From positions 62,001 through 126,000 of the forward strand of contig NZ_FRDN01000010.1 of NCBI RefSeq assembly GCF_900143285.1: 64,000 bases of DNA, read 5' to 3'. Both the position numbers and the translations under genes were made by a program. Positions 8,259 to 17,411 of the stretch are shown here, piece by piece (position 1 is the first letter of the stretch; every line of letters begins with the position of its first letter). Under the pieces are notes generated by a model. The model worked only from the letters and a program-made list of their open reading frames with translations. It was not told the DNA's origin and ran no database searches. The DNA is from Desulfitobacterium chlororespirans DSM 11544. Lineage in GTDB: Bacteria; Bacillota; Desulfitobacteriia; Desulfitobacteriales; Desulfitobacteriaceae.

Positions 8259-9563
8259 TTAGCGGGCTGCTTGTTTTGCTCCTTTTTTACCTGCTTGGTA
8301 GGATTCAGCGAGAATTTGAACGGTATGCATGACATTTTCATGCAAGCCGGCATTCATCACACCACTGGTCAGTTGCAAACGGCAGGCCGGGCAGCCGGTG
8401 ACCACTGTATCAGTATGAGTTTGGGCAATGTCCGCAATTTTCTTGGCGCCGATCTGACCGGACAGATCCGGATGAACCAGATAGAAGGAGCCGGCCATGC
8501 CGCAGCAACGATCCGGTTTCTTCATCTCAATAAATTCCAGACCGGGAATGGAGTTGAGAATCTCACGGGGTTCTTGATTGACCCCTTGACCACGGTTTAA
8601 GTGACAGGGATCATGATAGGTCACTTTGCGTTGAACAGGTCCCAGCCCTTCTTTCTTATAGGGAACCTTGTGAATCAGAAATTCCGCTATATCATAGGTC
8701 CGGGCTGCCCATTTATCTGCTAAAGCTTTCATTTCCGAATCCTCTTCGAAAATCTGCGGGAAAGTGTGCTTCCATGCTTCCCCACAGGAAGAACAGTTGG
8801 AAATGATCACATCAGGGTTCAGTTTCTCAAAAGCCAGCAGATTGCGGCGAGCGCAAGCCTTGGCCGATTCAACATCCCCATTGACGGCTGCGGGAGTTCC
8901 ACAGCAGCCCTGATCTTTAGGAACGACAATTTCACAGTCGTTTTCCTTTAGGACATCGACGACAGCCTTACCCATATCGGTGTAGAAGTAGTTGGTCATA
9001 CAGCCGATATAGTAGCCCACCCGCATTTTGGGCTCTTTTACTTTGGTGACTTCAGGAAGTTCATCTTTTAGGGGGCGGGAAGCAAGGTTGGGCAGGATCT
9101 TTTCCTTACCGATGCCGATATCAATACGGAGACGAGCTCCTTTATCACTACCGTGAACACGTTTCATGGCCAGCCCTTGGAAAGTGCTTCCCATCTTCAT
9201 GCCAAAGTCAAAGAGACGGTTGGCTTTGAGGGCGGTAAAGGCAATCTTCTTGACTGGATGGAGGCCTTTTTTACGAACGGCTTCGGCCCGGGCTGCCAGA
9301 ATAATTTTATCAAAGCGAACTCCACAAGGACAAATCTTATTGCAGGCCATACAGGTGGTGCAGAGGGATAGACGGTCGGCAATGCCTTCTGTCATCTCTA
9401 CCTCACCATTCATGACCATCTGAACCAAGCTGATTTTCCCCCGTGCCACAGAGACTTCCCGGCGGTTTTCTTTATAGATGGGGCAAACTTCTTGGCAGTT
9501 TCCGCATTTCATACATTTATTCAATTCGTCTTGGATGGAGTCAAGTGAACTGTAAATACTCAC
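8259..9563 (-). CDS. glcF: Glycolate/lactate oxidase iron-sulfur subunit (GlcF/LldE-like)
   Basis: 434 residues. Two ferredoxin-type [4Fe-4S] motifs come first (CMKCGNCQEVCP near 17-28 and CTTCMACNKICPCG near 68-81), then two CCG domains (CCGTPAAVNGD and CCGMAGSFYL) that bind a further cluster or help electron transfer. It passes electrons from the flavin of GlcD to quinone or another carrier at the membrane face. The GTG start at 9563 is 1 nt after the glcD stop codon, and its ribosome site AGGAGG lies inside the last glcD codons, so the two are translationally coupled. Substrate (glycolate or D-lactate) is not decided by sequence. Confidence 0.85.
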   Translation of the reverse strand: MSIYSSLDSIQDELNKCMKCGNCQEVCPIYKENRREVSVARGKISLVQMVMNGEVEMTEGIADRLSLCTTCMACNKICPCGVRFDKIILAARAEAVRKKGLHPVKKIAFTALKANRLFDFGMKMGSTFQGLAMKRVHGSDKGARLRIDIGIGKEKILPNLASRPLKDELPEVTKVKEPKMRVGYYIGCMTNYFYTDMGKAVVDVLKENDCEIVVPKDQGCCGTPAAVNGDVESAKACARRNLLAFEKLNPDVIISNCSSCGEAWKHTFPQIFEEDSEMKALADKWAARTYDIAEFLIHKVPYKKEGLGPVQRKVTYHDPCHLNRGQGVNQEPREILNSIPGLEFIEMKKPDRCCGMAGSFYLVHPDLSGQIGAKKIADIAQTHTDTVVTGCPACRLQLTSGVMNAGLHENVMHTVQILAESYQAGKKGAKQAAR

Positions 9564-9564
9564 C

Positions 9565-10953
9565 TTAGTCCCTCCTCACCATTTTACCAGGGTTAATACG
9601 ATAATCAGGGTCACATGCTTCCTTGATATCTTTCAGGAGCTTTACACCGGCCTCACCGAATTCCAGGGGTAAGAACTTGGCTTTAGCCATGCCGATACCA
9701 TGCTCACCGGAAAGAGTTCCGCCCAAGGATACGGCTACTTGGAAGATTTCCTCGACAGCCTTATCGACGCGCTCCATTTCTTCCTTGTTGTTTTCATCGG
9801 TCAGAATCGTGGGATGGAGATTGCCATCACCGGCATGACCGAAGGTTCCGATCAAGAGATCATATTTTTCAGCGATTTGGCGGATAGCTTTAATCATGTG
9901 GGGAATCTTGCTGCGGGGTACAGTAGCGTCCTCCAGTACAGTGGTCGGTCTGCGCTGAGCCAGGGCAGGCAAAGCATTCCGACGAGCCAGCCAGATTTTG
10001 TCCCGTTCTTCATCGGTCTTAGCCACATTGATTTCTACAGCGCCCTGCTCTTTAAGAATCTTCTCTACCAGAGCTGCTTCACGCTCAACGGCTTCCTTAT
10101 AGCCATCTACTTCACAGAGCAAAATTGCTTCTGCATCCACAGGAAGTCCGGCATGGGTGAAGTTTTCTACCGTGCGGATGGTGATATTGTCCATAATCTC
10201 CAAGGTAGCAGGAATGACCTTGTTGCGGATAATGGCTGCGATGGCATTTCCTGCTTTATCGATATCATCAAATACTCCAAGGAGTGCTTTTCTGGCTTCG
10301 GGTACAGGATTCAGCTTGACAATGATCTCGGTGATGACACCCAGAGTTCCTTCTGAACCGGTGAATAAAGCAGTCAGATCATAACCAGTAACATTCTTCA
10401 CCGTTTTGCCGCCCCATTTGATGATATCCCCATTAGCGCGAACCAGTTTCATGCCCATAACATAATGCTTGGTCACACCATATTTCAGCCCACGCAGACC
10501 ACCGGAGGACTCGGAGACAGAACCGCCCATGGTCGCAGTTTTTACCGTACCGGGATCGGGAGGATAGAAAAGGCCATGCTCTAAGGCCGCATCGTTTAAA
10601 TCCTGAATGATCACACCGGGTTGAACGGTCGCCGTCAGGTTCTCAGCGTCCACCTCGATGATCTGGTTCATATGCAGCATGGACATGACAATGCCTTTTT
10701 CAATAGGAATAGTCCCGCCGCTGAGGTTAGTAGCCGATCCCCGTGGATAAACGGGAAGATCGTACTTGGTGGCAATCTTCATGACTTCAGAGACTTGTTC
10801 CGTGGTCTTTGGGGTAATAAAGACATCCGGAGTTTGATGGGGCATAGCTGCTGTGGCGTCATAAGAGTAGGACAGGAGTTCTTCATGCTCCGTGACCACA
10901 TTCTCCTTGCCCAGGACTTGGATCAGTTCATTCAAAGCTTCCGCTTTTAACAT
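9565..10953 (-). CDS. glcD: FAD-linked glycolate/D-lactate dehydrogenase (GlcD-like)
   Basis: 462 residues, the usual GlcD length. An N-terminal PCMH-type FAD domain carries PRGSATNLSGGTIP. The C-terminal FAD-oxidase domain carries GTFGHAGDGNLHPTI and LSGEHGIGMAK. It oxidises a 2-hydroxyacid to the 2-oxoacid and hands the electrons to the FeS partner encoded by the next gene. ATG 10953 follows AAGGAGG. A FadR-type operator (11015-11028) lies about 65 bp upstream and a FadR/GntR regulator is divergent, so induction by the substrate is likely. It might equally be a D-lactate dehydrogenase supplying electrons for anaerobic respiration. Confidence 0.88.
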   Translation of the reverse strand: MLKAEALNELIQVLGKENVVTEHEELLSYSYDATAAMPHQTPDVFITPKTTEQVSEVMKIATKYDLPVYPRGSATNLSGGTIPIEKGIVMSMLHMNQIIEVDAENLTATVQPGVIIQDLNDAALEHGLFYPPDPGTVKTATMGGSVSESSGGLRGLKYGVTKHYVMGMKLVRANGDIIKWGGKTVKNVTGYDLTALFTGSEGTLGVITEIIVKLNPVPEARKALLGVFDDIDKAGNAIAAIIRNKVIPATLEIMDNITIRTVENFTHAGLPVDAEAILLCEVDGYKEAVEREAALVEKILKEQGAVEINVAKTDEERDKIWLARRNALPALAQRRPTTVLEDATVPRSKIPHMIKAIRQIAEKYDLLIGTFGHAGDGNLHPTILTDENNKEEMERVDKAVEEIFQVAVSLGGTLSGEHGIGMAKAKFLPLEFGEAGVKLLKDIKEACDPDYRINPGKMVRRD

Positions 10954-11014
10954 AACAATAAATCCTCCTTATGTGGAATTAAAATAATGAATAAGCTATA
11001 ATGATTACGTATCT

Positions 11015-11028
11015 ATTGGTCTGACCAT
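11015..11028. promoter_or_regulatory. FadR/GntR-type operator
   Basis: TGGTCTGACCA (11017-11027) is a perfect dyad matching the core used by FadR-subfamily regulators (TGGTnnnACCA, as for FadR, PdhR and LldR). It stands between glcD and a divergent FadR-subfamily gene. The match is seen in sequence; binding is inferred from the family. Confidence 0.65.
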
Positions 11029-11239
11029 CCTATGATACGCTGTGTTATTACACTATACTATTCGGTGAGATTTGATAAATTCCTACATTGGGAAAAAAAG
11101 AACTTTTAGATTAAAAAAAACTTTCTGATTATACCTTATTTATTCGCATTTTCAGATTTGGGAATGAATTTGCCTGGCCCGGCGAGGGAAATGCGAGGAA
11201 TTAGATGTTACAGGGTACTAGCCCCTGCCCTGTGCAATA

Positions 11240-11248
11240 TGATATAAT
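11240..11248 (+). promoter_or_regulatory. Extended -10 promoter of the FadR/GntR gene
   Basis: TG-A-TATAAT is a perfect extended -10 element about 70 bp before the chosen ATG at 11319. No good -35 is seen, which is normal for extended -10 promoters. Confidence 0.5.
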
Positions 11249-11318
11249 TTTTACACAAGTAAGAATTATTAAACAAAATCAAGCAGTGATCAATGATCAA
11301 AATTGCGAGGTAAAAGAA

Positions 11319-12038
11319 ATGGATATTCGACCGATCAAAAGCAAACGGACCACTGAAATTATCTTAGATCAAATTAAAGAGCTTATTGTGAAAGGCGAAC
11401 TTTCTCAGGGGGATAAGCTCCTTACTGAAAATGAGCTTTCGGAACGTTTCCAGGTCTCACGGACTTCGGTCCGGGAAGCCCTGGCTGCTCTAAGCTTAAC
11501 AGGAATTTTAGAGATTCGCCAAGGGGGCGGCATCTATGTCAAAGCTAATGCCTCCAACGCTATTATCGAGCCCTTGACTTTTATTCTCCTGTTGGAAAAG
11601 GATAAGCTGCAGAATATTCTTGAGGTCCGCAAAGCTTTGGAAGTGGAAGCTGCCGGTTTAGCCGCCCTTCGCCGCAACGAGGAAGAGCTGGCAACCCTTA
11701 AAGAACTCATCGAGCATATGGAGCAGGATTTGCCGGGTGCCCAAAACAGCGAGGCCCTTGATTTAAAATTCCATCTGACCTTAGCAAAGGCCAGTGAGAA
11801 TCCTCTCCTCGACCGGATGATGAATACTGTCCAGGAAATTATGGGCCAGACTTTGCAAGTGACCCGGGCCCTTTGGATGTCGGCTACCACCGAAGGAACT
11901 TCATACCGGCTTTTTGAAGATCACCGCAATATTTACGAAATGATCCGGGAGCAAAATGCGGATATGGCCCGTAAATTGACTTATGAACACCTGCGCAAAG
12001 TGGAGTTGGCGCTGGGTAAGTATCGGGAAGAAGAATGA
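11319..12038 (+). CDS. FadR-subfamily GntR regulator (LldR/GlcC-like)
   Basis: About 239 residues. The N-terminal winged helix (LTENELSERFQVSRTSVREALAAL, then LEIRQGGGIYV) is of the GntR type. The C-terminal FCD all-helical domain carries the expected acid/histidine ligands (LDLKFHLTLAKAS, EDHRNIYEMI, EHLRKVE). The frame is open from 11205, but GAGGTAAAAGAA directly precedes ATG 11319 and the conserved part begins there. It is divergent from glcDF, with a family-type operator in between, so it probably represses glcDF until glycolate or lactate binds. Autoregulation is possible. Confidence 0.88.
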   Translation: MDIRPIKSKRTTEIILDQIKELIVKGELSQGDKLLTENELSERFQVSRTSVREALAALSLTGILEIRQGGGIYVKANASNAIIEPLTFILLLEKDKLQNILEVRKALEVEAAGLAALRRNEEELATLKELIEHMEQDLPGAQNSEALDLKFHLTLAKASENPLLDRMMNTVQEIMGQTLQVTRALWMSATTEGTSYRLFEDHRNIYEMIREQNADMARKLTYEHLRKVELALGKYREEE

Positions 12039-12053
12039 AATTTAAATAGGCAA

Positions 12054-12084
12054 TGAAAGAGGAGGGCGATGCCCTCCTCTTTCA
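12054..12084 (+). terminator. Terminator of the FadR/GntR gene
   Basis: TGAAAGAGGAGGGC pairs perfectly with GCCCTCCTCTTTCA around GAT, 16 bp after the stop. The stem could serve both strands. Confidence 0.75.
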
Positions 12085-12128
12085 TTTGCTAACTCAGGTG
12101 AATCATATTCACCCAGGATGAATCAAGG

Positions 12129-12149
12129 AACCTGTCCCCTTATTCACCC
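12129..12149. repeat. GGGACAGG-family repeat, partial copy
   Basis: ACCTGTCCCCTTATTCACCC at the 3' end of the RND pump gene matches the arm of the palindrome at 39464-39507 and other copies in this window. A GGTGAAT/ATTCACC stem lies just before it. Confidence 0.5.
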
Positions 12150-12152
12150 ATA

Positions 12153-15100
12153 TTAGACTGTGACGGTTTCACTGGATTCTGAGGTTGCTTTTCTTTTACC
12201 CTTTCTTTTCAGGAAATTCTTAAAGTCTTCATTGATGGTGTAGATTACCGGAACCAGAATGAGTGTGGAAAGGGTGGATAGAACCATACCAAAGATAACC
12301 ACGATAGCCATGGGAGCCATCGTCTCTGAGCCCTCCCCGATGCCCACAGCCATGGGAATAAGGCCCAGCGCCGTAGCCAGTGAGGTCATCATAATGGGGC
12401 GCAAACGGATGGGACCGGCATTCTCAATGGCTTCTTCACGGCCATCGCCCATCTCACGGCGCTTATTAATATAGTCTACCAACACAATGGCATTACTTAC
12501 TACGATACCCGTAAGGAGAATGAGCCCGATAAAGGCAGGAACGCTGATCGTACTCCTCGTAATAAAGAGGCCGAGCATTCCTCCTGAAAAGCCCATGGGC
12601 AGCGAGAAAATGATCGTGAAGGGATGGATCAGGGACTCAAACTGAGCGGCCAGAATCATGTAGACAAGGACAATAGCCAGGATTAGAGCCATGCCTAAGT
12701 CTTGGAAGGATTTAACCATTTCTTCATTTTCTCCGCCCATTTCATAGGTGTAGCCATTGGGAAGAGGGTAGCCCTTGAGCTTGGCTTGAATATCATTGGT
12801 GACGCTGACCAGATCCCGGCCGACAAGATCACTGCTCACATGAACGACACGGGCCTGGCCTGAACGTTCGATGGCTGTTGGGCCGCGTTCAATGGTCACT
12901 TCGGCAATCTGGCTTAAGGGCACATCTGTACCAAGGGGTGTTGTGATGGGGGTTTGTTCTAAATTGGATAGGGATTGCTTAAAGGTATCATCTCCTGTGA
13001 TGACCACGTTGATCTCTTTTCCTTCGTAGCGATATCTTGTGGCCGTGGTCCCGGAAAGAGTACCTTTCAAACCATTGGCAATCTGATAGGCGGTAAGCCC
13101 GTATTTGGAGGCCTTCTCCCGGTCAATTGCCACCTGGACTTCAGGAATCCCTTCACCCATGCTGGTTTTTACTTCCCGGGTTCCTTCCACAGAGGCCACC
13201 ATGGCCTGAATATCTGTGGCAATCTGTTGCAGCTGGTCGAGTTCGTCCCCTTTAATGGCTATATCGATAGGGGTTGTCGTTCCCATGGACATCATATCGG
13301 TCACCGCGACTTCGATTTTGGCTCCGGGAATATCCTTCGTCAAAGCACGAAGTTCCTCGGCCACTTCATCAACACTGCGCTCCCGCTCCATGAGCGGAAC
13401 CAGCTGAATCGTGATGGAGCCAGAATTCCCTGATGCACCACCGAAGGACATCAGTCCTCCCCCTCCGACCTGAGCGAAGGCTGTTTGGACTTCCTCAATA
13501 CCTTCCAGGTGTTTTTCCACTTCGGCAATGGCGGCATCGGTATCTTCTAATTGAGCTCCTTCAGGCAGTTTCACACTAACTGTCATCTGCCCCGCGTCGG
13601 AGGAAGGCATGAATTCTGCTCCCACAAATAAGGTGGTAGCTCCGGAGAGAACAAAGATGAGAATGGATCCCACAACGATGGTTTTGCGATGACCAAGAGC
13701 ATAGTGAAGAAAGCGCCGATAGCTTTTTTCAATCCGGCCAAAACCGTTATCAAAGCCCCGGCCAAAGCCGTCAAAAAGGCCTCTGAGCCCTTTTCGGCCC
13801 ACCGGAATCTCCCCAACCTTCATGATTTTAGCGGATAAGGCGGGAACCAAGGTCAGGGATACGAGCAGAGAGGCACCTAAGGATATCCCTACGGTGAGAG
13901 CAAGATCCCGGAAAAGGGTGGCTGTCAGGCCTTCCACGAAGACAATGGGTAAAAATACGGCTACGGTGGTCAAGGTCGATGCCGTAATCGCCATTCCTAC
14001 TTCTGACACCCCTTTAATGGCGGCATCAAATTTGGAATGTCCGGCCTCCCGGAAGCGGTAGATGTTTTCCAGAGCTACGATATTGTCGTCAACCAGACGC
14101 CCCATGGCCAGACTCAAACCGCCTAAGGTCATCATATTGATGCTGACATCCATAAAATACAGACAAGCAAAGGTCGCCATAACGGCAATGGGGATGGCGG
14201 TTGCTGTAATAAAGGTGGTGCGCAGGTTATGGAAAAAGATAAAGAGGATGCCGATGGCCAGAATACCGGCAAGAAGGGCTTCTTTGAATACGGTATTAAT
14301 GGTCTCTTTGATGTACACCGATTCATCATAGACTGTGTCCAAGGTCAACTCCGGGAATTCTGCTTTTAATTCGCCGATAGCGTTGTTAATATCATCGGCA
14401 ACGGCCACGGTGTTGACCCCGGATTGTTTCTGAATGGCAATGCTGACACTTTGTAAGCCGTTGGTGCGGGAAATAGTGGTCACATCGGTATGGCCAAGTT
14501 CCACATCAGCAATATCCTTTAACCGGACCTGCCCCCCTGTGTTGAGAGGAATCAGGAGATTCTCTATCTCTTGGAGAGTTTGAAACTCACCTGTGGTACG
14601 GATGGTTAGATCCTGGTTGCCCTTTTTAACTTCCCCGGCGGGAGAATTAAGGTTTTCTGCCGCAAGGACACTGGACAGAGTATTGATGCTTAGACCATAG
14701 CCTTGCATTTTTTCCTGATGGGTTTTGATTTTTACTTCATTTTCGTAGCCACCGCTGATGGAGACTGAGGCAACACCTTTGACCCGTTCAATCCGCGGCT
14801 TGATTTCATCCTCGGCCAGGGCCTGCAACTGGGCTAAATCCACATTTGCCGAGGACATGGTCAGTTGCATGATGGGCATCATGGAGATGTCGATTTTGAG
14901 AACCATCGGAGAACCGGCCCCTTCGGGCAAAGCGAATTTGATCATATCGACCTTTTCGCGCATTTGCAGAGTGGCAAAGTTCATATCGGTTCCCGTTTTA
15001 AAGGAGGCCATGACGATGGACGTTCCTTCTGTGGTGGTGGAGGTTACGATATCAATATTTTCGGTAGAAGATACGGCTCCTTCAATAGGGTTCGTAATCA

Positions 15101-15284
15101 ATTTCTCAATTTCCTGAGGGCCAACTCCCGAATAGTCTGTCATGACGATGGCCATGGGAAGTTCAAACTCCGGAAAAAGGTCAATGGGCAGACGGGTTAA
15201 GGAGACGGTTCCTAAGAGAATAACGATCAAAACCACCATGATAATGGTAACAGGGCGCTTGACGGAGGTTTCCGCTAGTTTCAA
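12153..15284 (-). CDS. RND efflux pump inner-membrane permease (HAE1/AcrB type)
   Basis: 1043 residues, full length for AcrB/MexB-type proton-driven pumps: one N-terminal helix (SVKRPVTIIMVVLIVILLGT), a large periplasm-type pore/docking loop, a helix block with the proton-relay region MGRLVDDNIVALENIYRF near residue 400, a second large loop, and a second helix block ending in LVPVIYTINEDF. It exports amphiphilic compounds together with its adaptor. The start is TTG 15284, overlapping the adaptor stop by 4 nt (TTGA), with GGGGGGAG before it. In a Gram-positive it would work without an outer-membrane channel. The upstream TetR gene is the likely repressor. Confidence 0.92.
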   Translation of the reverse strand: MKLAETSVKRPVTIIMVVLIVILLGTVSLTRLPIDLFPEFELPMAIVMTDYSGVGPQEIEKLITNPIEGAVSSTENIDIVTSTTTEGTSIVMASFKTGTDMNFATLQMREKVDMIKFALPEGAGSPMVLKIDISMMPIMQLTMSSANVDLAQLQALAEDEIKPRIERVKGVASVSISGGYENEVKIKTHQEKMQGYGLSINTLSSVLAAENLNSPAGEVKKGNQDLTIRTTGEFQTLQEIENLLIPLNTGGQVRLKDIADVELGHTDVTTISRTNGLQSVSIAIQKQSGVNTVAVADDINNAIGELKAEFPELTLDTVYDESVYIKETINTVFKEALLAGILAIGILFIFFHNLRTTFITATAIPIAVMATFACLYFMDVSINMMTLGGLSLAMGRLVDDNIVALENIYRFREAGHSKFDAAIKGVSEVGMAITASTLTTVAVFLPIVFVEGLTATLFRDLALTVGISLGASLLVSLTLVPALSAKIMKVGEIPVGRKGLRGLFDGFGRGFDNGFGRIEKSYRRFLHYALGHRKTIVVGSILIFVLSGATTLFVGAEFMPSSDAGQMTVSVKLPEGAQLEDTDAAIAEVEKHLEGIEEVQTAFAQVGGGGLMSFGGASGNSGSITIQLVPLMERERSVDEVAEELRALTKDIPGAKIEVAVTDMMSMGTTTPIDIAIKGDELDQLQQIATDIQAMVASVEGTREVKTSMGEGIPEVQVAIDREKASKYGLTAYQIANGLKGTLSGTTATRYRYEGKEINVVITGDDTFKQSLSNLEQTPITTPLGTDVPLSQIAEVTIERGPTAIERSGQARVVHVSSDLVGRDLVSVTNDIQAKLKGYPLPNGYTYEMGGENEEMVKSFQDLGMALILAIVLVYMILAAQFESLIHPFTIIFSLPMGFSGGMLGLFITRSTISVPAFIGLILLTGIVVSNAIVLVDYINKRREMGDGREEAIENAGPIRLRPIMMTSLATALGLIPMAVGIGEGSETMAPMAIVVIFGMVLSTLSTLILVPVIYTINEDFKNFLKRKGKRKATSESSETVTV

Positions 15285-16420
15285 GATTCGCTCCCCCCTA
15301 CCACCTTGACTTTGCTTCCTTGCTCAACTAAGGTTTGACCTTTGACAATCACTTGCTCCCCTGCCTGCAGGCCTTCGCGGATCTCCACCTCAGCTCCGGT
15401 ATCGAGCCCGGAGAGCACTTTCTTGGCGACAGCGCGCTCCTCTTCAACCACAAAGACTACATATTCTCCGTTTTTCAAAACAACGGCTTCACTGTTGACA
15501 GCAAGGACATTCTCTTTGGTTTCGGTGGGAATCTCTACTTTAGCAAACATGCCCGGCTTAACCAGGTTTTCTGTATTCTCAATGGTCACTTTAACAGGAT
15601 AGAGACCGAGCTGTTGATTCGCTGCCGGAGCAAGGCTGGTTAAGACGCCTTTGATCTCCTTTTGCCCGGCGGAATTAATAATAACGGTTGCTTCTTGTCC
15701 CACTTTCAGGGTATTGACAATATTCTCAGGAACACTTAAGGAAACATAAAGGGCATCCAATTGGGTAATGGTCACGGCAGCCATGGCTTGAGAAGCCATT
15801 TGTCCCACCACCACATTAAGAGCGGCAATGGTTCCGCTGACGGGTGCCGTTACGGTCATATCGGATATAGCGTCATAAGCCTGGTTATAGCCCAGTTGAG
15901 CCTGCTCCATCTGGAGCTGAACTGCTTTAAGGTTATTCTCCAAGGAAGTGACTTGATCTTCTATGCCTTCAAACTGGACTTTGGAAATAGCTCCGGCTTC
16001 GTAAAGGGCTCTTTGCCGTTCCAGATTCTCCTTCGCCGAATCCAGAGAATCTTTGGTCATTTGATAGGACAGCTCCGCACTTTTTACGGCTATCGCCGCC
16101 CCATCGACAGATTTCTGCAGGTCAACCGTATCCATCGTGAAGAGTATTTGTCCTGCCTGGACCGTATCCCCTACCTTCACGTTAATATTGGTAACTTTTC
16201 CCGGCATTTTAGGAACGATGGAAACCTCTTGATCTGAGATGACCTTCCCACTGAAAACTACCGTCTCTACTAAAGTCTTGGCCGCAGCCGACTGAACTTC
16301 AACAGGAATATAGGATTCTTCTTCAACCACCGCCTGTGCTGCTTGGGAACCGCACCCCGTAGCGGTCAGGGTCAACCCGATGATTAGGGCAGCTGATAAT
16401 AAACGAAACCTTAACTTCAT
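15281..16420 (-). CDS. RND efflux adaptor (membrane fusion protein), lipoprotein
   Basis: About 379 residues. The signal peptide ends in a lipobox (LTLTATGCGS). A biotinyl-lipoyl half domain (KVGDTVQAGQILFTMD), a long coiled-coil hairpin (about 110-190), the second lipoyl half (TAPVSGTIAAL) and beta-barrel/membrane-proximal domains follow. It should bridge the pump at the outer face of the membrane. An ATG at 16438 is in frame, but that codon lies inside the ribosome site GGAGG; ATG 16420 is 11 nt downstream of it and starts the signal peptide MKLRFRLL. The gene overlaps the permease by 4 nt, so they form an operon. Confidence 0.9.
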   Translation of the reverse strand: MKLRFRLLSAALIIGLTLTATGCGSQAAQAVVEEESYIPVEVQSAAAKTLVETVVFSGKVISDQEVSIVPKMPGKVTNINVKVGDTVQAGQILFTMDTVDLQKSVDGAAIAVKSAELSYQMTKDSLDSAKENLERQRALYEAGAISKVQFEGIEDQVTSLENNLKAVQLQMEQAQLGYNQAYDAISDMTVTAPVSGTIAALNVVVGQMASQAMAAVTITQLDALYVSLSVPENIVNTLKVGQEATVIINSAGQKEIKGVLTSLAPAANQQLGLYPVKVTIENTENLVKPGMFAKVEIPTETKENVLAVNSEAVVLKNGEYVVFVVEEERAVAKKVLSGLDTGAEVEIREGLQAGEQVIVKGQTLVEQGSKVKVVGGSES

Positions 16421-16552
16421 ATAATCGTAATCCTCCATTTGGGTCTAAGCCCTAAGTTTTTAATGTGCAAGGAAATTTTGTTCTTTTATTATGTTCTCTT
16501 TTTAATAAGTCCGGATAATAAATGTATGTCAACTACTAAAAGACGGCGGGTT

Positions 16553-17128
16553 TTAGTAAAGGAGACCTGTCAGGATGGTCTTAGCAATCCCCGTATGATC
16601 GATCTCCTGAGGAGTAAAGTTATCTTCCATAAGTTTTTTGAATGTGTATTGATTCACTCCTCCGATGATTACCGCAACAGCCATCTCCGGATCGATATCA
16701 GAACGAATCTCCTGGATTTCCATCCCTTTTCTAACCTCATCTTCGATGGTTTTATAGACTAAACTCCAATCGCTCTTCATCTGTGTCTTCATGTCTTCGG
16801 GCATGGCTTGATGGGCAATATGTGAATTCATCAGCACGGCATGGGCGTTCAAAAACGCTGCACCATACATGGATAAGTTCCGGATTTTACCCAGCATGTC
16901 TTCCCCTTCCGCCAAGGTCTTTATTAGCCCTTCTTGGAAGCACTTAGTGCAATAGCGGATCATTTCTAAAAGCAAGGCATTCTTACTGTCAAAGTACTCG
17001 TAAATCGTACCTTTTCCTACCCCCGCCTCCTTGGCGATATCCTCCATCTTTGCCCCCTCAAATCCTACCCCGGAAATGACTTTGAGAGCTGCCTTGAGGA
17101 TTTCTATGCGCTTCTCTTCTTTTCCCAC
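16553..17128 (-). CDS. TetR family regulator of the RND pump
   Basis: About 191 residues. The N-terminal helix-turn-helix ISGVGFEGAKMEDIAKEAGVGKGTIYEYFDSK is a standard TetR DNA-binding domain; the C-terminal ligand domain is helical and diverse. GTG 17128 is preferred over the upstream in-frame start at 17173 because GGAGG lies 9 nt before it and the domain begins directly after. It precedes the adaptor and pump genes in the same direction with a 115-bp gap, so it is the probable drug-responsive repressor. A dyad resembling a TetR operator lies in its own upstream region (17330-17349). Confidence 0.88.
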   Translation of the reverse strand: MGKEEKRIEILKAALKVISGVGFEGAKMEDIAKEAGVGKGTIYEYFDSKNALLLEMIRYCTKCFQEGLIKTLAEGEDMLGKIRNLSMYGAAFLNAHAVLMNSHIAHQAMPEDMKTQMKSDWSLVYKTIEDEVRKGMEIQEIRSDIDPEMAVAVIIGGVNQYTFKKLMEDNFTPQEIDHTGIAKTILTGLLY

Positions 17129-17329
17129 GTTAAGGATCCTCCGTTTTAATTCTTGCAAAGCGAACCCGACCACTGTCTTGTCAAGTAACGCTTTTTGATC
17201 ACTTTTAAATTATCACACTTGCTTTAACTCATATCCCCCCTTCTGAAGACCATTTCGGCAAGCCTATTAGAACTTTACCTATCTTTGCAATCGCAATAAT
17301 ATAGATTATTAAATTGAGCATCTGTTCAG

Positions 17330-17349
17330 AACCGACTGTTCGGTCAGTC
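17330..17349. promoter_or_regulatory. Possible TetR operator
   Basis: ACCGA-CTGT-TCGGT forms a short dyad, overlapping GACTG..CAGTC. ACCGA/CGGTC patterns of this sort are common for TetR-family sites. It lies about 200 bp upstream of the TetR gene and just before the DUF445 gene's 3' end. Confidence 0.35.
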
Positions 17350-17411
17350 TATATTATTGTAATGCCAGATGCTTTGTGGAGTCAAATTAAATTCCATTTT
17401 TTAATCTATTT

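Larger units (their letters stand above)
10954..11318. other. Divergent control region between glcD and its regulator
   Basis: This 365-bp spacer contains no gene. It holds the TGGTC-T-GACCA operator (11017-11027) and a minus-strand -10 candidate (TATAGT, 11057-11052) that would place the operator about 20-30 nt downstream of the glcD start of transcription. It also has an extended -10 TGATATAAT (11240-11248) for the regulator and an ACAGGG/CCCTGT dyad (11210-11233). Confidence 0.5.

Noticed and set aside
9700-10356. Plus-strand frame of 218 codons
   Set aside because: It is antisense to glcD, whose domains are clear, with no start signal.
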